Shown here: piece after piece, positions 1-9,639 of the stretch
Layout of the letters: each line of letters opens with the position of its first letter
How positions within the stretch are numbered: position 1 is the stretch's first letter
Translations under genes and position numbers: made by a program
Notes under the pieces: model-generated
Databases searched by the model: none
What the model was told of the DNA's origin: nothing
The model's input: only the letters and a program-made list of their open reading frames with translations
Assembly (NCBI RefSeq): GCF_014204865.1
Contig: NZ_JACHMG010000001.1
Span: forward strand, 5,110,501-5,174,500
DNA length: 64,000 nt
Direction: 5' to 3'
DNA from: Amycolatopsis jiangsuensis
Lineage (GTDB): Bacteria > Actinomycetota > Actinomycetes > Mycobacteriales > Pseudonocardiaceae

Positions 1-1808
1 AGGTCATTCGCACCCTCGACGTAGCAGCCGGCCTCGATGAGCTTCCGGCCCTGCCACAGCCGGACCTTCACCGCGTTGTCCGGTTCGGTCCGCACTGTCT
101 GCCAGGACTCGGCCAGCAGCTCCCCAGCCTCCTCCGGCGACACGACTTTGGCCAGGTGCATCCGGATCAAGGCGAGCCGCCGGGGATCGCCGATCTCCTC
201 GGCAAGCGCGAGGCTGCTCCGAAAGAGCGCTTCGGCCTGTTCGAACAATTTGGCCGACTCGTCCTGTCGCCCGTTCCGGCTCGCGATCAGACCCGGCTCG
301 AAACAGGCAAGCCCCCGTGCCTCCAGCGCGGATGCACGCTCCTCCGGGGTCGCGGCCAGCTCCGCCACCGCGGCGAACTGCTCCTGAGCGCCGGCCCAAT
401 CCCGTCGCTGCATCTGGGCGAACCCGAGCTGAGTGCGGACCAGCCCCTCGGCGAGCGGCATTGCGGCGGCCTGTGCGGCCAGCACCGCGTCCTGACTGAC
501 CGACACCAGCTCGATCGAGTAGGCGCCGCCCCGGTAAACCGGCCACAACGCCCTCGCCAGCCGGATGACGTCCTCGTGCGCCCCGGCCAGCAACGCGGCC
601 TCTGCCGCGGCGAGCAGGTTCGCCTGCTCGGCGAACAACCAGCTCCAGGCCTCGTCGGCGGACAACGAGGCCGCAGTGAAGTCCGGCCAGATCTTGCGCG
701 GCCACCCGGTGGGCGACGCGCACTCCGCGATGCGCAGCCCGTGCTCGGCGTAGTACCCGACCACCGCTTCGGGCAGTTCGCCGGCCAGCGTGGCGGCGTG
801 CAGACCAGCGAGCACGGAAATCCGGTAGCGGCCGCCGAGTTCCTCGACCAGCTTGGCGGAGACCAGTTTCTGCACCGCGTCCTCGGCCTCGTATTCGTCC
901 AGGCTGAGGACTGCCGCGATGGTGTCCGGCTGGACGTCGCCGCTGCCCGGGTGTGCGCCGAAGAACCGATACGCCGCTTGCTCGTGTTCGTTCAGCCATT
1001 CGTAGGCAACGTCGAACACTGCGCTGGCCAGCGCGCCCTTCGCCCGGATCCGCGCGACCAGCCGCTCCACTGTGCGGCCGCGCGCCGCGAGAAGCGTGCC
1101 GGCCACGTTGAGCTCCGCGGCAGAGCCGGCGCAGATCCGGATCAGCTCGTCCCGGTGCGCCGGCTCGGCCGCGAGCTTTTCCTCGCCGACCAGGTCGGTC
1201 AGCACACCCAGCGCAGCCTCCCGGCCCAATGGCTCGAGCTCGACTTCTCTGGCCGAATACCGGGTGCGCAACGCCTCGAGTCCCGAGCCGACCACGAGCA
1301 CGCACGATCCGGGACAGGTCGGCAGCAAGGCCTTCACGTCCGCCGCGCTCACCACGTCATCGATCAGCAGCGCCACCTGGAACCCGGCGGTCTGCGCACG
1401 CCACATCGCCGAGCGGGCCTCGAGGCTCGCGGGCATCTCGTCCGGTCCGTACCCGAGCAGGGACAGCAACTCGGCCAGCACGTCGGCACCGGCTCGGTGG
1501 CCGACCCGCACGGAGAAGAAGCGATCGAACCGGTCCAGCTGACCGTGCAGCCAGGTTTCGCACAGCGTGGTGCGCCCACTGCCCGGAGCGCCGAGCACGA
1601 GTGCGATCGCGATCCGTCCGGTGGCCTCGTGGTGGATCTCGGTGAGCAGCTTGAGCTGCGCCTCGTTGTTCCGGTAGTGCTCCGGCGGCGCCGGCACCTG
1701 CAACACCGGCGCCTCCGGCCGCCGAGGCCCGTTGAAAACGACGTCGCCGTAGATGTTGCCCGCCTGGACGACCGCGTCCGCCTGACCGTCGAAGTAGTTC
1801 CCGCTCAC
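1..1808 (-). CDS. NB-ARC-type NTPase with TPR-like C-terminus (3' end beyond window)
   Basis: The minus frame is open from a GTG at 1808 to the window edge, about 602 codons, so the C-terminus is missing. The N-terminus reads MSGNYFDGQADAVVQAGNI, then GDVVF; this short segment precedes many actinobacterial signalling ATPases. A Walker A motif (GAPGSGRTT) lies near residues 68-76 and a Walker B-like ALLIDD near 146-151. A winged-helix-like middle and an Ala/Leu/Glu-rich helical C-terminal half resembling TPR repeats follow. This is the STAND/NB-ARC arrangement, which senses an unknown ligand and oligomerises; no DNA-binding SARP domain is seen before the ATPase. Partner and signal are unknown. 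An AfsR-like regulator lacking the SARP domain is the alternative reading. Confidence 0.75.
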   Translation of the reverse strand, partial: MSGNYFDGQADAVVQAGNIYGDVVFNGPRRPEAPVLQVPAPPEHYRNNEAQLKLLTEIHHEATGRIAIALVLGAPGSGRTTLCETWLHGQLDRFDRFFSVRVGHRAGADVLAELLSLLGYGPDEMPASLEARSAMWRAQTAGFQVALLIDDVVSAADVKALLPTCPGSCVLVVGSGLEALRTRYSAREVELEPLGREAALGVLTDLVGEEKLAAEPAHRDELIRICAGSAAELNVAGTLLAARGRTVERLVARIRAKGALASAVFDVAYEWLNEHEQAAYRFFGAHPGSGDVQPDTIAAVLSLDEYEAEDAVQKLVSAKLVEELGGRYRISVLAGLHAATLAGELPEAVVGYYAEHGLRIAECASPTGWPRKIWPDFTAASLSADEAWSWLFAEQANLLAAAEAALLAGAHEDVIRLARALWPVYRGGAYSIELVSVSQDAVLAAQAAAMPLAEGLVRTQLGFAQMQRRDWAGAQEQFAAVAELAATPEERASALEARGLACFEPGLIASRNGRQDESAKLFEQAEALFRSSLALAEEIGDPRRLALIRMHLAKVVSPEEAGELLAESWQTVRTEPDNAVKVRLWQGRKLIEAGCYVEGAND

Positions 1809-2044
1809 CGTTCCCCCCACCCAGTCACTCCTGGACGAGGCTACCGGAAACGTAACCGTCCGTGTCCACCCCACAACACCACAGGCCCCGCCTCACGCCC
1901 CACGCTCGCTCGCTACGCCCTCCGCCCGCCCCGCCCCGCTACGCGCCCACCGCTTCGCTACGTGGGCTCCGCGCACGACGCGCCCACCGCACCGCGGGGG
2001 CCCGGGGGCTCGGCCCCCGGATACAACGACGACCGACAACGGGA
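1809..2044. other. Intergenic, low-complexity GC-rich stretch
   Basis: No convincing gene. The stretch contains repeated GCTACG and CGCTACG words and a short hairpin of the form GGGGGCCCGGGGGC near 1996-2020. It separates the NB-ARC gene start from the tRNA-Leu terminator. Confidence 0.5.
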
Positions 2045-2078
2045 AGAGCCCCCAGTCGCGCAAGCGGCTGGGGGCTCT
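2045..2078 (-). terminator. Rho-independent-like terminator of tRNA-Leu
   Basis: Inverted repeat AGAGCCCCCAG (2045-2055) and CTGGGGGCTCT (2068-2078), 11-bp perfect stem with a 12-nt loop, directly downstream of tRNA-Leu on the minus strand. There is no long U tract, as is common in GC-rich actinobacteria. Confidence 0.75.
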
Positions 2079-2086
2079 GAACAGCG

Positions 2087-2169
2087 TGGGCGAGGAGGGA
2101 GTTGAACCCTCACGTCCTTTCGGACACACGGACCTGAACCGTGCGCGTCTGCCATTCCGCCACTCGCCC
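2087..2169 (-). tRNA. tRNA-Leu (CAG)
   Basis: On the minus strand the acceptor arm is GGGCGAG paired with CTCGCCC. The D-arm, the anticodon loop TTCAGGT (anticodon CAG), a long class II variable arm and the T-loop GGTTCAACTCC are all present. Position next to fhaA matches leuT in the conserved actinobacterial origin region. Confidence 0.95.
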
Positions 2170-2299
2170 GAGTGCTTCTCTCTGACAGCCCGCACAGCTT
2201 AGCAGCGCTGTTCGACCGGTTTCACCGGGGGCCTGCTGAACCCTTCCTCTCCCGGATAGGATCGCTGCGGAAGCACACGTGTGAGGAGGTCAGTCCCCG

Positions 2300-3499
2300 G
2301 TGGGCCGCGTTGAGCGTTTCGACAGACGCCTCGAGAACCTGGTGGGGAATACCTTCGCGCGCATGTTCGGTGGCAGTGTCGTCACGCAGGAAGTGGCGGT
2401 GGCGCTCGAGCGGGAAGGCGAGGAGAACGTACGTGAGCTGGCAGGCGGTCGGCAGCTCGCCCCGAATCACTACATCGTGTCCTTGGGGTCGGCTGACCAC
2501 GAACGCATGGCCGGCGACGAACAGCGGGTCACCAGGGTTCTCGCGGAAGCCGTGGCGGAACACCTCGCCGAGCAAGGCTGGGACACTTATGGTGACGTCG
2601 TCGTATCACTCGAGCGCAACGAGGCGCTGCATACTGGACAGTTCAAGACCCGCTCGTCCGTCGATCCCGACGCCCGCGCCCGCGCGGGTGGTGGCTCGTC
2701 ACGGTCGGCACGACCCAGCAACGCAGGAGACCCAGCAATGAGCCAGCCCCCCGGCTACGGCCAATACGACCAGGGTGACCCGTACGGCCAGCAGGGCCAG
2801 TACGGCTACGGACAGCAGGGTGGCCAGCAGCCCGGGTACGACCAGGGTTATGGCCAGCAGGGCGGTTACGACCAGGGCTACGGCGCCCCGCAGGGCGGCT
2901 ACGACCAGTACGGGCAGCCCCAGCAGGGCTATGACCAGTACGGCGGCCAGGGTGGTTACGACCAGGGTTACGGCCAGCCTCAGGGCGGCTACGACCAGTA
3001 CGGCCAGCCCCAGCAGGGGTATGACCAGGGCTACGGGCAGGGCGGCTACGGCACCCCGCCGGGTGGCCAGCCCGCCTACGACCCGGGTTACGGCCAGCCG
3101 CAGCAGGGTGGCTACGACCAGTACGGCGCCCAGGGCGGCTACGGCCAGCCTCCGCAGGACCCGTACGGCCAGCAGGGTGGTTACGGCCAGCCGCCGGCTC
3201 CCGGTCGTCCGGTGGCGGCGAGCCTGCAGCTCGACGACGGTTCGAACCGCACCTACTCGCTCAAGCAGGGCGGCAACGTGGTGGGCCGCGGCCAGGACGC
3301 CGACTTCCGGCTGCCCGACACCGGGGTCTCGCGCCGGCACCTGGAGATCACCTGGGACGGCCAGAGCGCCACGCTCGCCGACATCGGCTCGACCAACGGC
3401 ACCACCGTGAACGGCACCCCGGTGCAGACCTGGCAGCTCGCCGACGGCGACGTCATCCGGGTGGGTCATTCGTCCCTGGTCTTCCGAACCCAGGGCTGA
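2300..3499 (+). CDS. fhaA: FHA domain-containing protein FhaA
   Basis: Phosphothreonine-reading scaffold of the cell-wall growth pathway. In mycobacteria FhaA binds phosphorylated MviN/FhaA partners and is a PknB substrate. The 399-residue protein has an N-terminal DUF3662 domain (about 1-125), a low-complexity Gly/Gln/Tyr region (about 150-295) with more than a dozen imperfect units such as [10 protein letters not shown], and a C-terminal FHA domain (about 305-399). The FHA domain carries [19 protein letters not shown] and [10 protein letters not shown]. The start is the GTG after GTGAGGAGG. It opens the fhaA-fhaB-pstP-rodA-pbpA-pknA-pknB run. The tract length is likely to vary among relatives. 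Confidence 0.95.
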   Translation: MGRVERFDRRLENLVGNTFARMFGGSVVTQEVAVALEREGEENVRELAGGRQLAPNHYIVSLGSADHERMAGDEQRVTRVLAEAVAEHLAEQGWDTYGDVVVSLERNEALHTGQFKTRSSVDPDARARAGGGSSRSARPSNAGDPAMSQPPGYGQYDQGDPYGQQGQYGYGQQGGQQPGYDQGYGQQGGYDQGYGAPQGGYDQYGQPQQGYDQYGGQGGYDQGYGQPQGGYDQYGQPQQGYDQGYGQGGYGTPPGGQPAYDPGYGQPQQGGYDQYGAQGGYGQPPQDPYGQQGGYGQPPAPGRPVAASLQLDDGSNRTYSLKQGGNVVGRGQDADFRLPDTGVSRRHLEITWDGQSATLADIGSTNGTTVNGTPVQTWQLADGDVIRVGHSSLVFRTQG

Positions 3500-3600
3500 C
3501 CGCAGGTCCTTCACGGGGTTCCCGCAGAATTGTCGTGCGGGGGATCCGCGGTGCGCGTTGCACCGCGGCTTGCAGGCAGAGGCGGGAGCGGACACAACAA

Positions 3601-4062
3601 GTGCCAGAGCTGGTCGTTCAACTCACCAGAGTGGGCTTTCTCGTGCTGCTCTGGCTCTTCGTGTTCGCCGCGTTGCGGGTCGTGCGTTCGGACCTGTACG
3701 CGGCCTCCGGCATGCGGGTACAGGTGCCGTCCTTCCGCCGCAACAAAGAGAAGAAGCCGCGGGGCAGCAAGGCCCCGCAGCAGCTGCTGGTGACCCACGG
3801 GGCGCTGGCGGGAACCCGGATCGCACTCGACGGCAGGCCGATCCTCATCGGCAGGGCCGACGACTCGACGCTGGTCCTCGACGACGACTACGCGTCGACC
3901 CGCCACGCCCGGATCGCCCTGCGCGGGGAGGACTGGTACGTGGAAGATCTGGGTTCGACGAACGGGACCTACCTCGACCGGGCTAAGGTCACTGCACCAC
4001 TCCGGGTCCCGCTCGGAGTCCCCATCCGGATCGGCAAGACGGTGATCGAGCTTCGCCCATGA
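3601..4062 (+). CDS. fhaB: FHA domain-containing membrane-anchored protein FhaB (FipA)
   Basis: 153-residue protein with one N-terminal transmembrane helix (about 8-28, FLVLLWLFVFAAL) and a C-terminal FHA domain (about 62-153) with GRADDS, STRHARI and GSTNGTYL, the phosphothreonine-binding signatures. The mycobacterial orthologue FipA links PknA signalling to FtsZ/FtsQ. The GTG at 3601 gives the family's usual length of about 155 residues and puts the membrane helix at the N-terminus; a longer upstream frame from 3535 would add a non-conserved Arg-rich leader. The stop overlaps the pstP start by 4 bp (ATGA), so the two are translationally coupled. Confidence 0.93.
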   Translation: MPELVVQLTRVGFLVLLWLFVFAALRVVRSDLYAASGMRVQVPSFRRNKEKKPRGSKAPQQLLVTHGALAGTRIALDGRPILIGRADDSTLVLDDDYASTRHARIALRGEDWYVEDLGSTNGTYLDRAKVTAPLRVPLGVPIRIGKTVIELRP

Positions 4063-5435
4063 CTCTCGTCCTCCGCTACGCAGCCCGCAGCGACCGGGGC
4101 CTGGTGCGTTCGAACAACCAGGACTCCGTGTACGCCGGCCCCCGCCTGCTCGCACTCGCCGACGGAATGGGCGGGCACGCTGCCGGTGAGGTGGCCAGCA
4201 AGGTCGTCATCGCCTCGCTCGCCCCGCTCGACGACGACGAGCCGGGCGATGACCTGCTCGCCCAGCTCCGTGATGCCGTGCAGAACGGCAACGCGGCGAT
4301 CGCCGAGCTGGTCAGCCAAGACCCCGACCTCGACGGCATGGGCACCACGCTCACCGCGGTGTTGTTCGCCGGCAGCAGGCTCGGCCTGGTGCACGTCGGC
4401 GACTCCCGGGCCTATCTGATGCGCGGTGGCCAGTTCGCGCAGATCACCCGCGACGACAGCTTCGTCAACGAGCTGCTGGAGCAGGGCCGCATCACGCCCG
4501 AGGAGGCGGCGGTGCACCCGCAGCGGTCGTTGCTGCTCAAGGCGCTCACCGGGCACGAGGTGGAGCCGAGTCTCACCGTGCGTGAGGCACGGGCGGGTGA
4601 TCGCTACCTGATCTGCTCCGACGGCCTGTCCGGCATGGTCAGCGACGAGACGCTGGCCGAGGCGGTGCAGATCGCGGATCCGCAGGACTGCGCCGACCGG
4701 ATGATCGAGCTGGCCCTCAAGGGCGGCGGCACGGACAACGTGACGGTGGTCATCGCGGATGTGGTGGACGTCGACTTCGGCGACGACGCCCCCATCGTGG
4801 GTGGCGCGGCCGGCGACGGCAGCGACGAACTGCACCAGGGGGATTCCCCGGCCGCCCGGGCCCGCGCGCTGACCCAGCCCGCGCCCACGCCGCGGGCGGA
4901 GCCGCAGGCTTTCGAGGAGGACCCGAAGACCAAGCGGCGGAAGCGGTTCCGCTGGCTGGTGGGCGCGGTGGTGGTGCTGGTGGTGCTGGCCGCGGCGGCC
5001 ATCGCCACCCGGTACTTCGTGCTGAGCCAGTACTACGTGGGTGAGGGGCCGGACGAGGAGGTCGTGATCTACCGCGGTGTCCCCGGCAGCATCCTCGGCG
5101 TTCAGCTGCACACCCTGGAGCAGGGCTCGTGTCCGCCAGGGCAGTTGTGCACCGACAAGCTGCGGGTGCCCGCGCTGCAGGAGGACGCCCGTGCACTGGT
5201 GCGCAACGGCGTGAAGCGCGACAGCCTGGACGACGCACGCAAGTACATCGACGACTTCCTGCGGCTGAACAAGCAGCTTTCGGACTGCAAGCAGTCCGCT
5301 CCGCCGTCGTCGGGTGGTGCCCCGTCCAGCAGTGCCGCCCCGCCGTCGTCCGGCGCGCCGTCGTCGGCGAACCAGCCTCCGGGGAGGGACTGCGCGGCGT
5401 CGGGTACGACGCCGACGACAGGAGGCGGTAGCTGA
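4059..5435 (+). CDS. pstP: PP2C-family Ser/Thr phosphatase PstP
   Basis: Membrane-anchored phosphatase that reverses PknA/PknB phosphorylation. The catalytic PPM domain covers about residues 5-240. Metal-binding aspartates are visible in NNQDS (D22), ADGMGGHA (D35), GDSRAY and GGTDNVTVV. A proline/acidic linker leads to a single transmembrane helix near 302-322, then an extracellular domain of about 100 residues and a Ser/Pro/Ala-rich tail. 458 residues is somewhat shorter than the mycobacterial protein. It overlaps fhaB by 4 bp and rodA by 1 bp, as expected for one co-translated operon. Confidence 0.95.
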   Translation: MTLVLRYAARSDRGLVRSNNQDSVYAGPRLLALADGMGGHAAGEVASKVVIASLAPLDDDEPGDDLLAQLRDAVQNGNAAIAELVSQDPDLDGMGTTLTAVLFAGSRLGLVHVGDSRAYLMRGGQFAQITRDDSFVNELLEQGRITPEEAAVHPQRSLLLKALTGHEVEPSLTVREARAGDRYLICSDGLSGMVSDETLAEAVQIADPQDCADRMIELALKGGGTDNVTVVIADVVDVDFGDDAPIVGGAAGDGSDELHQGDSPAARARALTQPAPTPRAEPQAFEEDPKTKRRKRFRWLVGAVVVLVVLAAAAIATRYFVLSQYYVGEGPDEEVVIYRGVPGSILGVQLHTLEQGSCPPGQLCTDKLRVPALQEDARALVRNGVKRDSLDDARKYIDDFLRLNKQLSDCKQSAPPSSGGAPSSSAAPPSSGAPSSANQPPGRDCAASGTTPTTGGGS

Positions 5436-6922
5436 TGGGCCAGCCGCTGGCCGACCCGGTGTCCGCTCAGTTCGCCACCAACCCCCCGCGTGACCTGCCG
5501 AACCGCCGCAACACCGAGCTGATGCTGCTCGCGTTCGCCGCGGGCCTGGTCACCATCGCGCTGGTGCTGGTGGAGGCCAACCAGGAGCAGGAGCTGACGC
5601 TTTCCATCCTGTGGCTCGGCCTGGCCTACCTCGGCATCCTCAGCGCCGCGCACCTGGCCGTGCGCCGCTGGGCGCCGTACGCGGATCCGGTGCTGCTGCC
5701 GTGCGTGGCACTGCTCAACGGCATCGGCCTGGTGATGATCCACCGGATCGACCTGGCCAAGGCGGAGAAGGCACTGCAGTCCGGCAAGGAGTTCAGCCCG
5801 GAGGTCACGAAGCAGGTCCTGTTCACCGTCGTGTCGCTGGTGTTGTTCGTGGTCGTGCTGGTCGTGGTCAACGACCACCGCACGCTGACCCGTTACGGCT
5901 ACACCTTCGGGCTGATCGGCATCGTCGCGCTGGCGCTGCCCGCGGTACTGCCTTCGAGCCTGTCCGAGGTGAACGGCGCGAAGGTGTGGCTGAAGCTGCC
6001 GTTCTTCTCGATCCAGCCGGGTGAGTTCGCGAAGATCCTGCTGATGATCTTCTTCGCCTCGTTCCTGGTGTCGAAGCGCGATCTGTTCATGGTGGCCGGC
6101 AAGAAGTTCCTCGGGGTGGAGCTGCCGCGCGCCCGTGACCTGGGCCCGATCCTGATCGCAGCGGCCGCCTCGATCGGCATCCTGGTGCTCGAGAAGGACC
6201 TGGGCACCTCACTGCTCTACTTCAGCATCATCCTGGTGATGCTCTACGTCGCGACCGAGCGCGTGATCTGGGTCGTGGTGGGGCTGTCCTTCTTCGTGGC
6301 CGGCTGCCTCATCGCCTACAACCTCTTCACGCACGTGCAGCAGCGCGTGGAGAACTGGCTCAACCCGCTGGGTCCGCGCTACGACGAGCTGGGCGGCTCC
6401 TACCAGCTCGCGCAGGGTTTGTTCGGTCTCGGCACCGGCGGGGTCGGCGGTACCGGGCTCGGCGCCGGCCGTCCCGACATCGTGCCCGCGGCGAGCACTG
6501 ACTTCATCACCGCCTCGATCGGCGAGGAGATCGGCTTCGTCGGGCTGGCCGCGGTGCTGATGCTGTACCTGCTGATCGCGATGCGCGGAATGCGCAGCGC
6601 GCTGGCGGTGCGTGACACGTTCGGCAAGCTGCTCGGCGGCGGGCTCGCGTTCACCATCGTGATGCAGATCTTCGTGGTCGTCGGCGGCGTCACGGCCCTG
6701 ATCCCGGAGACCGGGATCACCGCGCCGTTCCTGTCCCAGGGTGGTTCCTCGCTGCTGGCGAACTACATTCTGGTGGCCCTGCTGCTGCGCATTTCCGACG
6801 CGGCCCGCAAGCCGGCCACCCGGCCCAAGCCGCAGCAGCGCCAGGCCCCGATCGCCGAGGCACACACCGTGATGGTGCAGCGCCCGCCCGCCGCCGGTGA
6901 GACGAACGGGAGGACGACGTGA
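5435..6922 (+). CDS. rodA: SEDS peptidoglycan glycosyltransferase RodA/FtsW family
   Basis: Polytopic SEDS-family polymerase that elongates glycan strands from lipid II together with the class B PBP encoded next. 495 residues with about ten to twelve hydrophobic helices. The conserved SEDS signatures are visible, including FFSIQPGEFAKI, KDLGTSLL and a C-terminal GITAPFLSQGGSSLL. The ATG shares its A with the pstP stop (TGATG). The final codons overlap the pbpA GTG. The genomic pairing with pbpA rather than ftsZ genes supports the elongation role. Confidence 0.95.
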   Translation: MGQPLADPVSAQFATNPPRDLPNRRNTELMLLAFAAGLVTIALVLVEANQEQELTLSILWLGLAYLGILSAAHLAVRRWAPYADPVLLPCVALLNGIGLVMIHRIDLAKAEKALQSGKEFSPEVTKQVLFTVVSLVLFVVVLVVVNDHRTLTRYGYTFGLIGIVALALPAVLPSSLSEVNGAKVWLKLPFFSIQPGEFAKILLMIFFASFLVSKRDLFMVAGKKFLGVELPRARDLGPILIAAAASIGILVLEKDLGTSLLYFSIILVMLYVATERVIWVVVGLSFFVAGCLIAYNLFTHVQQRVENWLNPLGPRYDELGGSYQLAQGLFGLGTGGVGGTGLGAGRPDIVPAASTDFITASIGEEIGFVGLAAVLMLYLLIAMRGMRSALAVRDTFGKLLGGGLAFTIVMQIFVVVGGVTALIPETGITAPFLSQGGSSLLANYILVALLLRISDAARKPATRPKPQQRQAPIAEAHTVMVQRPPAAGETNGRTT

Positions 6923-8382
6923 ACACGCCGCTGCGCAAGGTCGGCATGGCGATGCTCGTGATGGTCGTGCTGCTGCTCGGCACCGACACCTACGTGCAGG
7001 TGGTGAAGGCCGACGACTACCGCACCGATTCGCGCAACCAGCGCGTGCTCTACGACGAGTACTCCCGCCAGCGCGGTCAGATCGTGGCCCCGGACGGCAC
7101 CATCCTCGCCGGGGTGAAGCCCTCCGACGACAAGTTCAAGTTCACCCGCACCTACACCGACGGCCCGATGTACGCGCCGGTCACCGGCTACTACTCGATC
7201 AACTACGGGGCGGGCGGCACGGAACGGGTCGAGGACGACGTGCTCAACGGTTCGGATCCGCGGCTGTTCGTCCGCAGGCTCTCGGACATGGTCACCGGCC
7301 GCGACCCGCGGGGCGGGAACGTGAAGCTGACCATCGACCCGAAGGTGCAGAAGGCCGCCTACGACCTGATGACCCAGCGCGGCTACACCGGCGCCGTGGT
7401 GGCGATGGAGCCGAAGACCGGGCGGATCCTGGCGATGGTGTCCACCCCGTCCTACGACCCGAACGCGCTCGCCACGCACGGTTCCGATCAGAACACCGCG
7501 TGGAAGAAGTTCACCGACGATCCGGCGAATCCGTTGATCAACCGGGCGATCAGCGAGAACTACCCGCCGGGTTCGACGTTCAAGCTGGTCACCGCCACTG
7601 CCGCGCTGGAGTCCGGGATCGGCCCGGACACCCAGGTGAGCACCGCGCCGAACGTGCAGCTGCCGGGCACCAGCACGACGCTGGAGAACTACGGCGGCGA
7701 AACCTGCCCCGGCAACACGTTCAAGGACGCGCTCGCGCATTCGTGCAACGTGCCGTTCGCGACGTTCTCCGGTCAGCTCGGCGCGGACAAGATGAAGGCC
7801 GCCGCGGCGAACTTCGGCATCGGGCAGAGCGATCTGACCGTGCCGCTGAAGGTGGCGCAGTCCACCGTCGGTTCGCTCGACTCGCAGGGCGCGCTCTACC
7901 AGAGCGGCATCGGCCAGCGCGACGTGCGGCTGACCCCGCTGCAGGACTGCCTGCTCTCGGCGACCGTCGCCAACGGCGGCATGGCCATGAAGCCGCAGCT
8001 CGTGCAGTCGATCCTCGCCCCGGACCTGTCCACCATCGACGACGTCGATCCGGAGCAGCTGACCGGCAAGCCCGCGCTGTCGGCGGAGAACGACAAGATC
8101 CTCACCGACATGATGATCGCGTCGGAGGGCTTCACCAAGGGCGGCGGCAAGGACCCGGCGCTGAAGATCGCGTCGAAGACCGGCACCGCCGAACACGGCT
8201 CCGACTCCAAGAACACCCCGCCGCACGCCTGGTACACCGGGTTCGCGCCGTCGGACGACCCGCAGATCGCGGTGTCGGTCATCGTCGAGAACGGCGGCAA
8301 CCGCGGGCTGGCCGCGACCGGTGGCTCGGTGGCCGCCGAGATCGGCCGCGCCGCGATCGCCGCCCACCTCGGGGGTGGATAG
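6919..8382 (+). CDS. pbpA: Class B penicillin-binding protein PbpA
   Basis: D,D-transpeptidase that cross-links peptidoglycan made by the adjacent RodA. N-terminal membrane anchor (about 7-27), dimerisation region, then a transpeptidase domain with the three active-site motifs: S219-T-F-K222, S275-C-N277 and K420-T-G-T423. 487 residues matches actinobacterial PbpA. GTG start overlaps the rodA stop by 4 bp. The downstream gene pknA starts 3 bp after the stop. The corresponding mycobacterial protein is phosphorylated by PknB; that regulation is inferred here from operon membership. Confidence 0.95.
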   Translation: MNTPLRKVGMAMLVMVVLLLGTDTYVQVVKADDYRTDSRNQRVLYDEYSRQRGQIVAPDGTILAGVKPSDDKFKFTRTYTDGPMYAPVTGYYSINYGAGGTERVEDDVLNGSDPRLFVRRLSDMVTGRDPRGGNVKLTIDPKVQKAAYDLMTQRGYTGAVVAMEPKTGRILAMVSTPSYDPNALATHGSDQNTAWKKFTDDPANPLINRAISENYPPGSTFKLVTATAALESGIGPDTQVSTAPNVQLPGTSTTLENYGGETCPGNTFKDALAHSCNVPFATFSGQLGADKMKAAAANFGIGQSDLTVPLKVAQSTVGSLDSQGALYQSGIGQRDVRLTPLQDCLLSATVANGGMAMKPQLVQSILAPDLSTIDDVDPEQLTGKPALSAENDKILTDMMIASEGFTKGGGKDPALKIASKTGTAEHGSDSKNTPPHAWYTGFAPSDDPQIAVSVIVENGGNRGLAATGGSVAAEIGRAAIAAHLGGG

Positions 8383-8385
8383 CCG

Positions 8386-9639
8386 ATGCTGTCCTCGGGT
8401 CAGCTGCTGGCCGAGCGCTACAAGCTGACGAACCGGATCGCCGTCGGCGGGATGGGCGAGGTCTGGCAGGCGAGCGACACCCGGTTGGACCGGGTGGTCG
8501 CGGTCAAGGTGCTGAAGGCCGAACTGTCCGGCGACGCGGAGTTCCTGCACCGGTTCCGGACCGAGGCGCGGATGACCGCGTCGCTCAACCACGCCGGGAT
8601 CGCCGCGGTGCATGACTACGGCGAGACGGTCAACGAGGACCTGTCCGTCGCCTACCTGGTGATGGAGTTCGTGGAGGGGGATCCGCTGGCGGGCATCCTC
8701 GCCCGGCACGGGCGGCTGACCGCCGAGTACACCCTGGACCTGCTGGAACAGGCGGGCAACGCACTGCAGGCCGCGCACGAGCGAGGTCTGGTGCACCGTG
8801 ACGTGAAACCGGGCAACATCCTGGTCACCCCGACCGGGCAGGTGAAGATCACCGACTTCGGCGTGGCGAAGGCCGCGGACGCGGCACCGGTCACGCGCTC
8901 TGGCATGGTCATGGGCACCGCGCACTACATCGCGCCGGAGCAGGCGCTCGGGCACGACGCGGAGCCGGCCAGCGACGTGTACTCGCTCGCGGTGTGCGGG
9001 TACGAGTGCCTGGCCGGGCACCGGCCGTTCCTGTCCGAGAACGCCGTGACGGTCGCGATGATGCACATCCGCGACGTGCCGCCGCCGCTGCCGCCGGACG
9101 TTCCGCCGGGGCCGCGTGCGGTGATCGAAGCAACGCTGGTGAAGGATCCGCGGCAGCGGTACGCCAGCGGTGGCGAGTTCGCCGCCGCGGTCGCCGCGGT
9201 CCGCGCCGGCCACCGGTTGCCGCCACCGTTCGGGCTGGTGGGCGCCGGTTTCCCGGCGGCGCAGGCACCCGTGGTGCCGCCGCCCGTACCTCCCCCGCCC
9301 GCGCCGGGAGTGCCCCCGGCCGCGGCGGGCCCGATCGGACCCGGCTCCAACCCTGCGTTCCGGCCGTTGGCCGGCCCGCCCACGCCGCCGCGGAGGCGTG
9401 GCCAGTGGGGCTGGTGGGTGCTGCTGGCGGTGATCGTCGTCGTGGTCCTCGCGGCCGCGGTGTTCGTGATCACGCGGGTGGCAGCGTCCGGCAACGGAGG
9501 AACCCCGCGGAGCGTGGACACCAGGAGCGGACCGACGACAGGCAGACCGACCCCGGCCCGGACCGGACCGAGCGAGCACGACGGCGTTGCGGGCATGATG
9601 ACCACACCCTGGACGGAATGGAACGGCACACAGAGATGA
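8386..9639 (+). CDS. pknA: Transmembrane Ser/Thr protein kinase PknA
   Basis: Eukaryotic-type kinase controlling growth and division. Kinase domain about 10-275 with glycine loop [13 protein letters not shown] lysine K41, catalytic HRDVKPGN (D139), DFG and an APEQ-type activation-segment end. A Pro/Gly-rich juxtamembrane linker precedes one transmembrane helix (about 342-364). The short extracellular tail has no PASTA domains, as in other PknA proteins. The stop overlaps the pknB ATG by 4 bp. Length 417 residues. Confidence 0.95.
   Translation: MLSSGQLLAERYKLTNRIAVGGMGEVWQASDTRLDRVVAVKVLKAELSGDAEFLHRFRTEARMTASLNHAGIAAVHDYGETVNEDLSVAYLVMEFVEGDPLAGILARHGRLTAEYTLDLLEQAGNALQAAHERGLVHRDVKPGNILVTPTGQVKITDFGVAKAADAAPVTRSGMVMGTAHYIAPEQALGHDAEPASDVYSLAVCGYECLAGHRPFLSENAVTVAMMHIRDVPPPLPPDVPPGPRAVIEATLVKDPRQRYASGGEFAAAVAAVRAGHRLPPPFGLVGAGFPAAQAPVVPPPVPPPPAPGVPPAAAGPIGPGSNPAFRPLAGPPTPPRRRGQWGWWVLLAVIVVVVLAAAVFVITRVAASGNGGTPRSVDTRSGPTTGRPTPARTGPSEHDGVAGMMTTPWTEWNGTQR

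Noticed and set aside
2750..3205. CRISPR-like repeats in the repeat-rich stretch
   Set aside because: The repeats are in-frame coding units of FhaA without uniform spacers; no cas genes seen anywhere in the window.
2699..3595. Antisense 298-residue frame over fhaA with Leu/Val-rich helices
   Set aside because: It is the reverse reading of the FhaA repeat tract; the sense frame has conserved DUF3662 and FHA domains.
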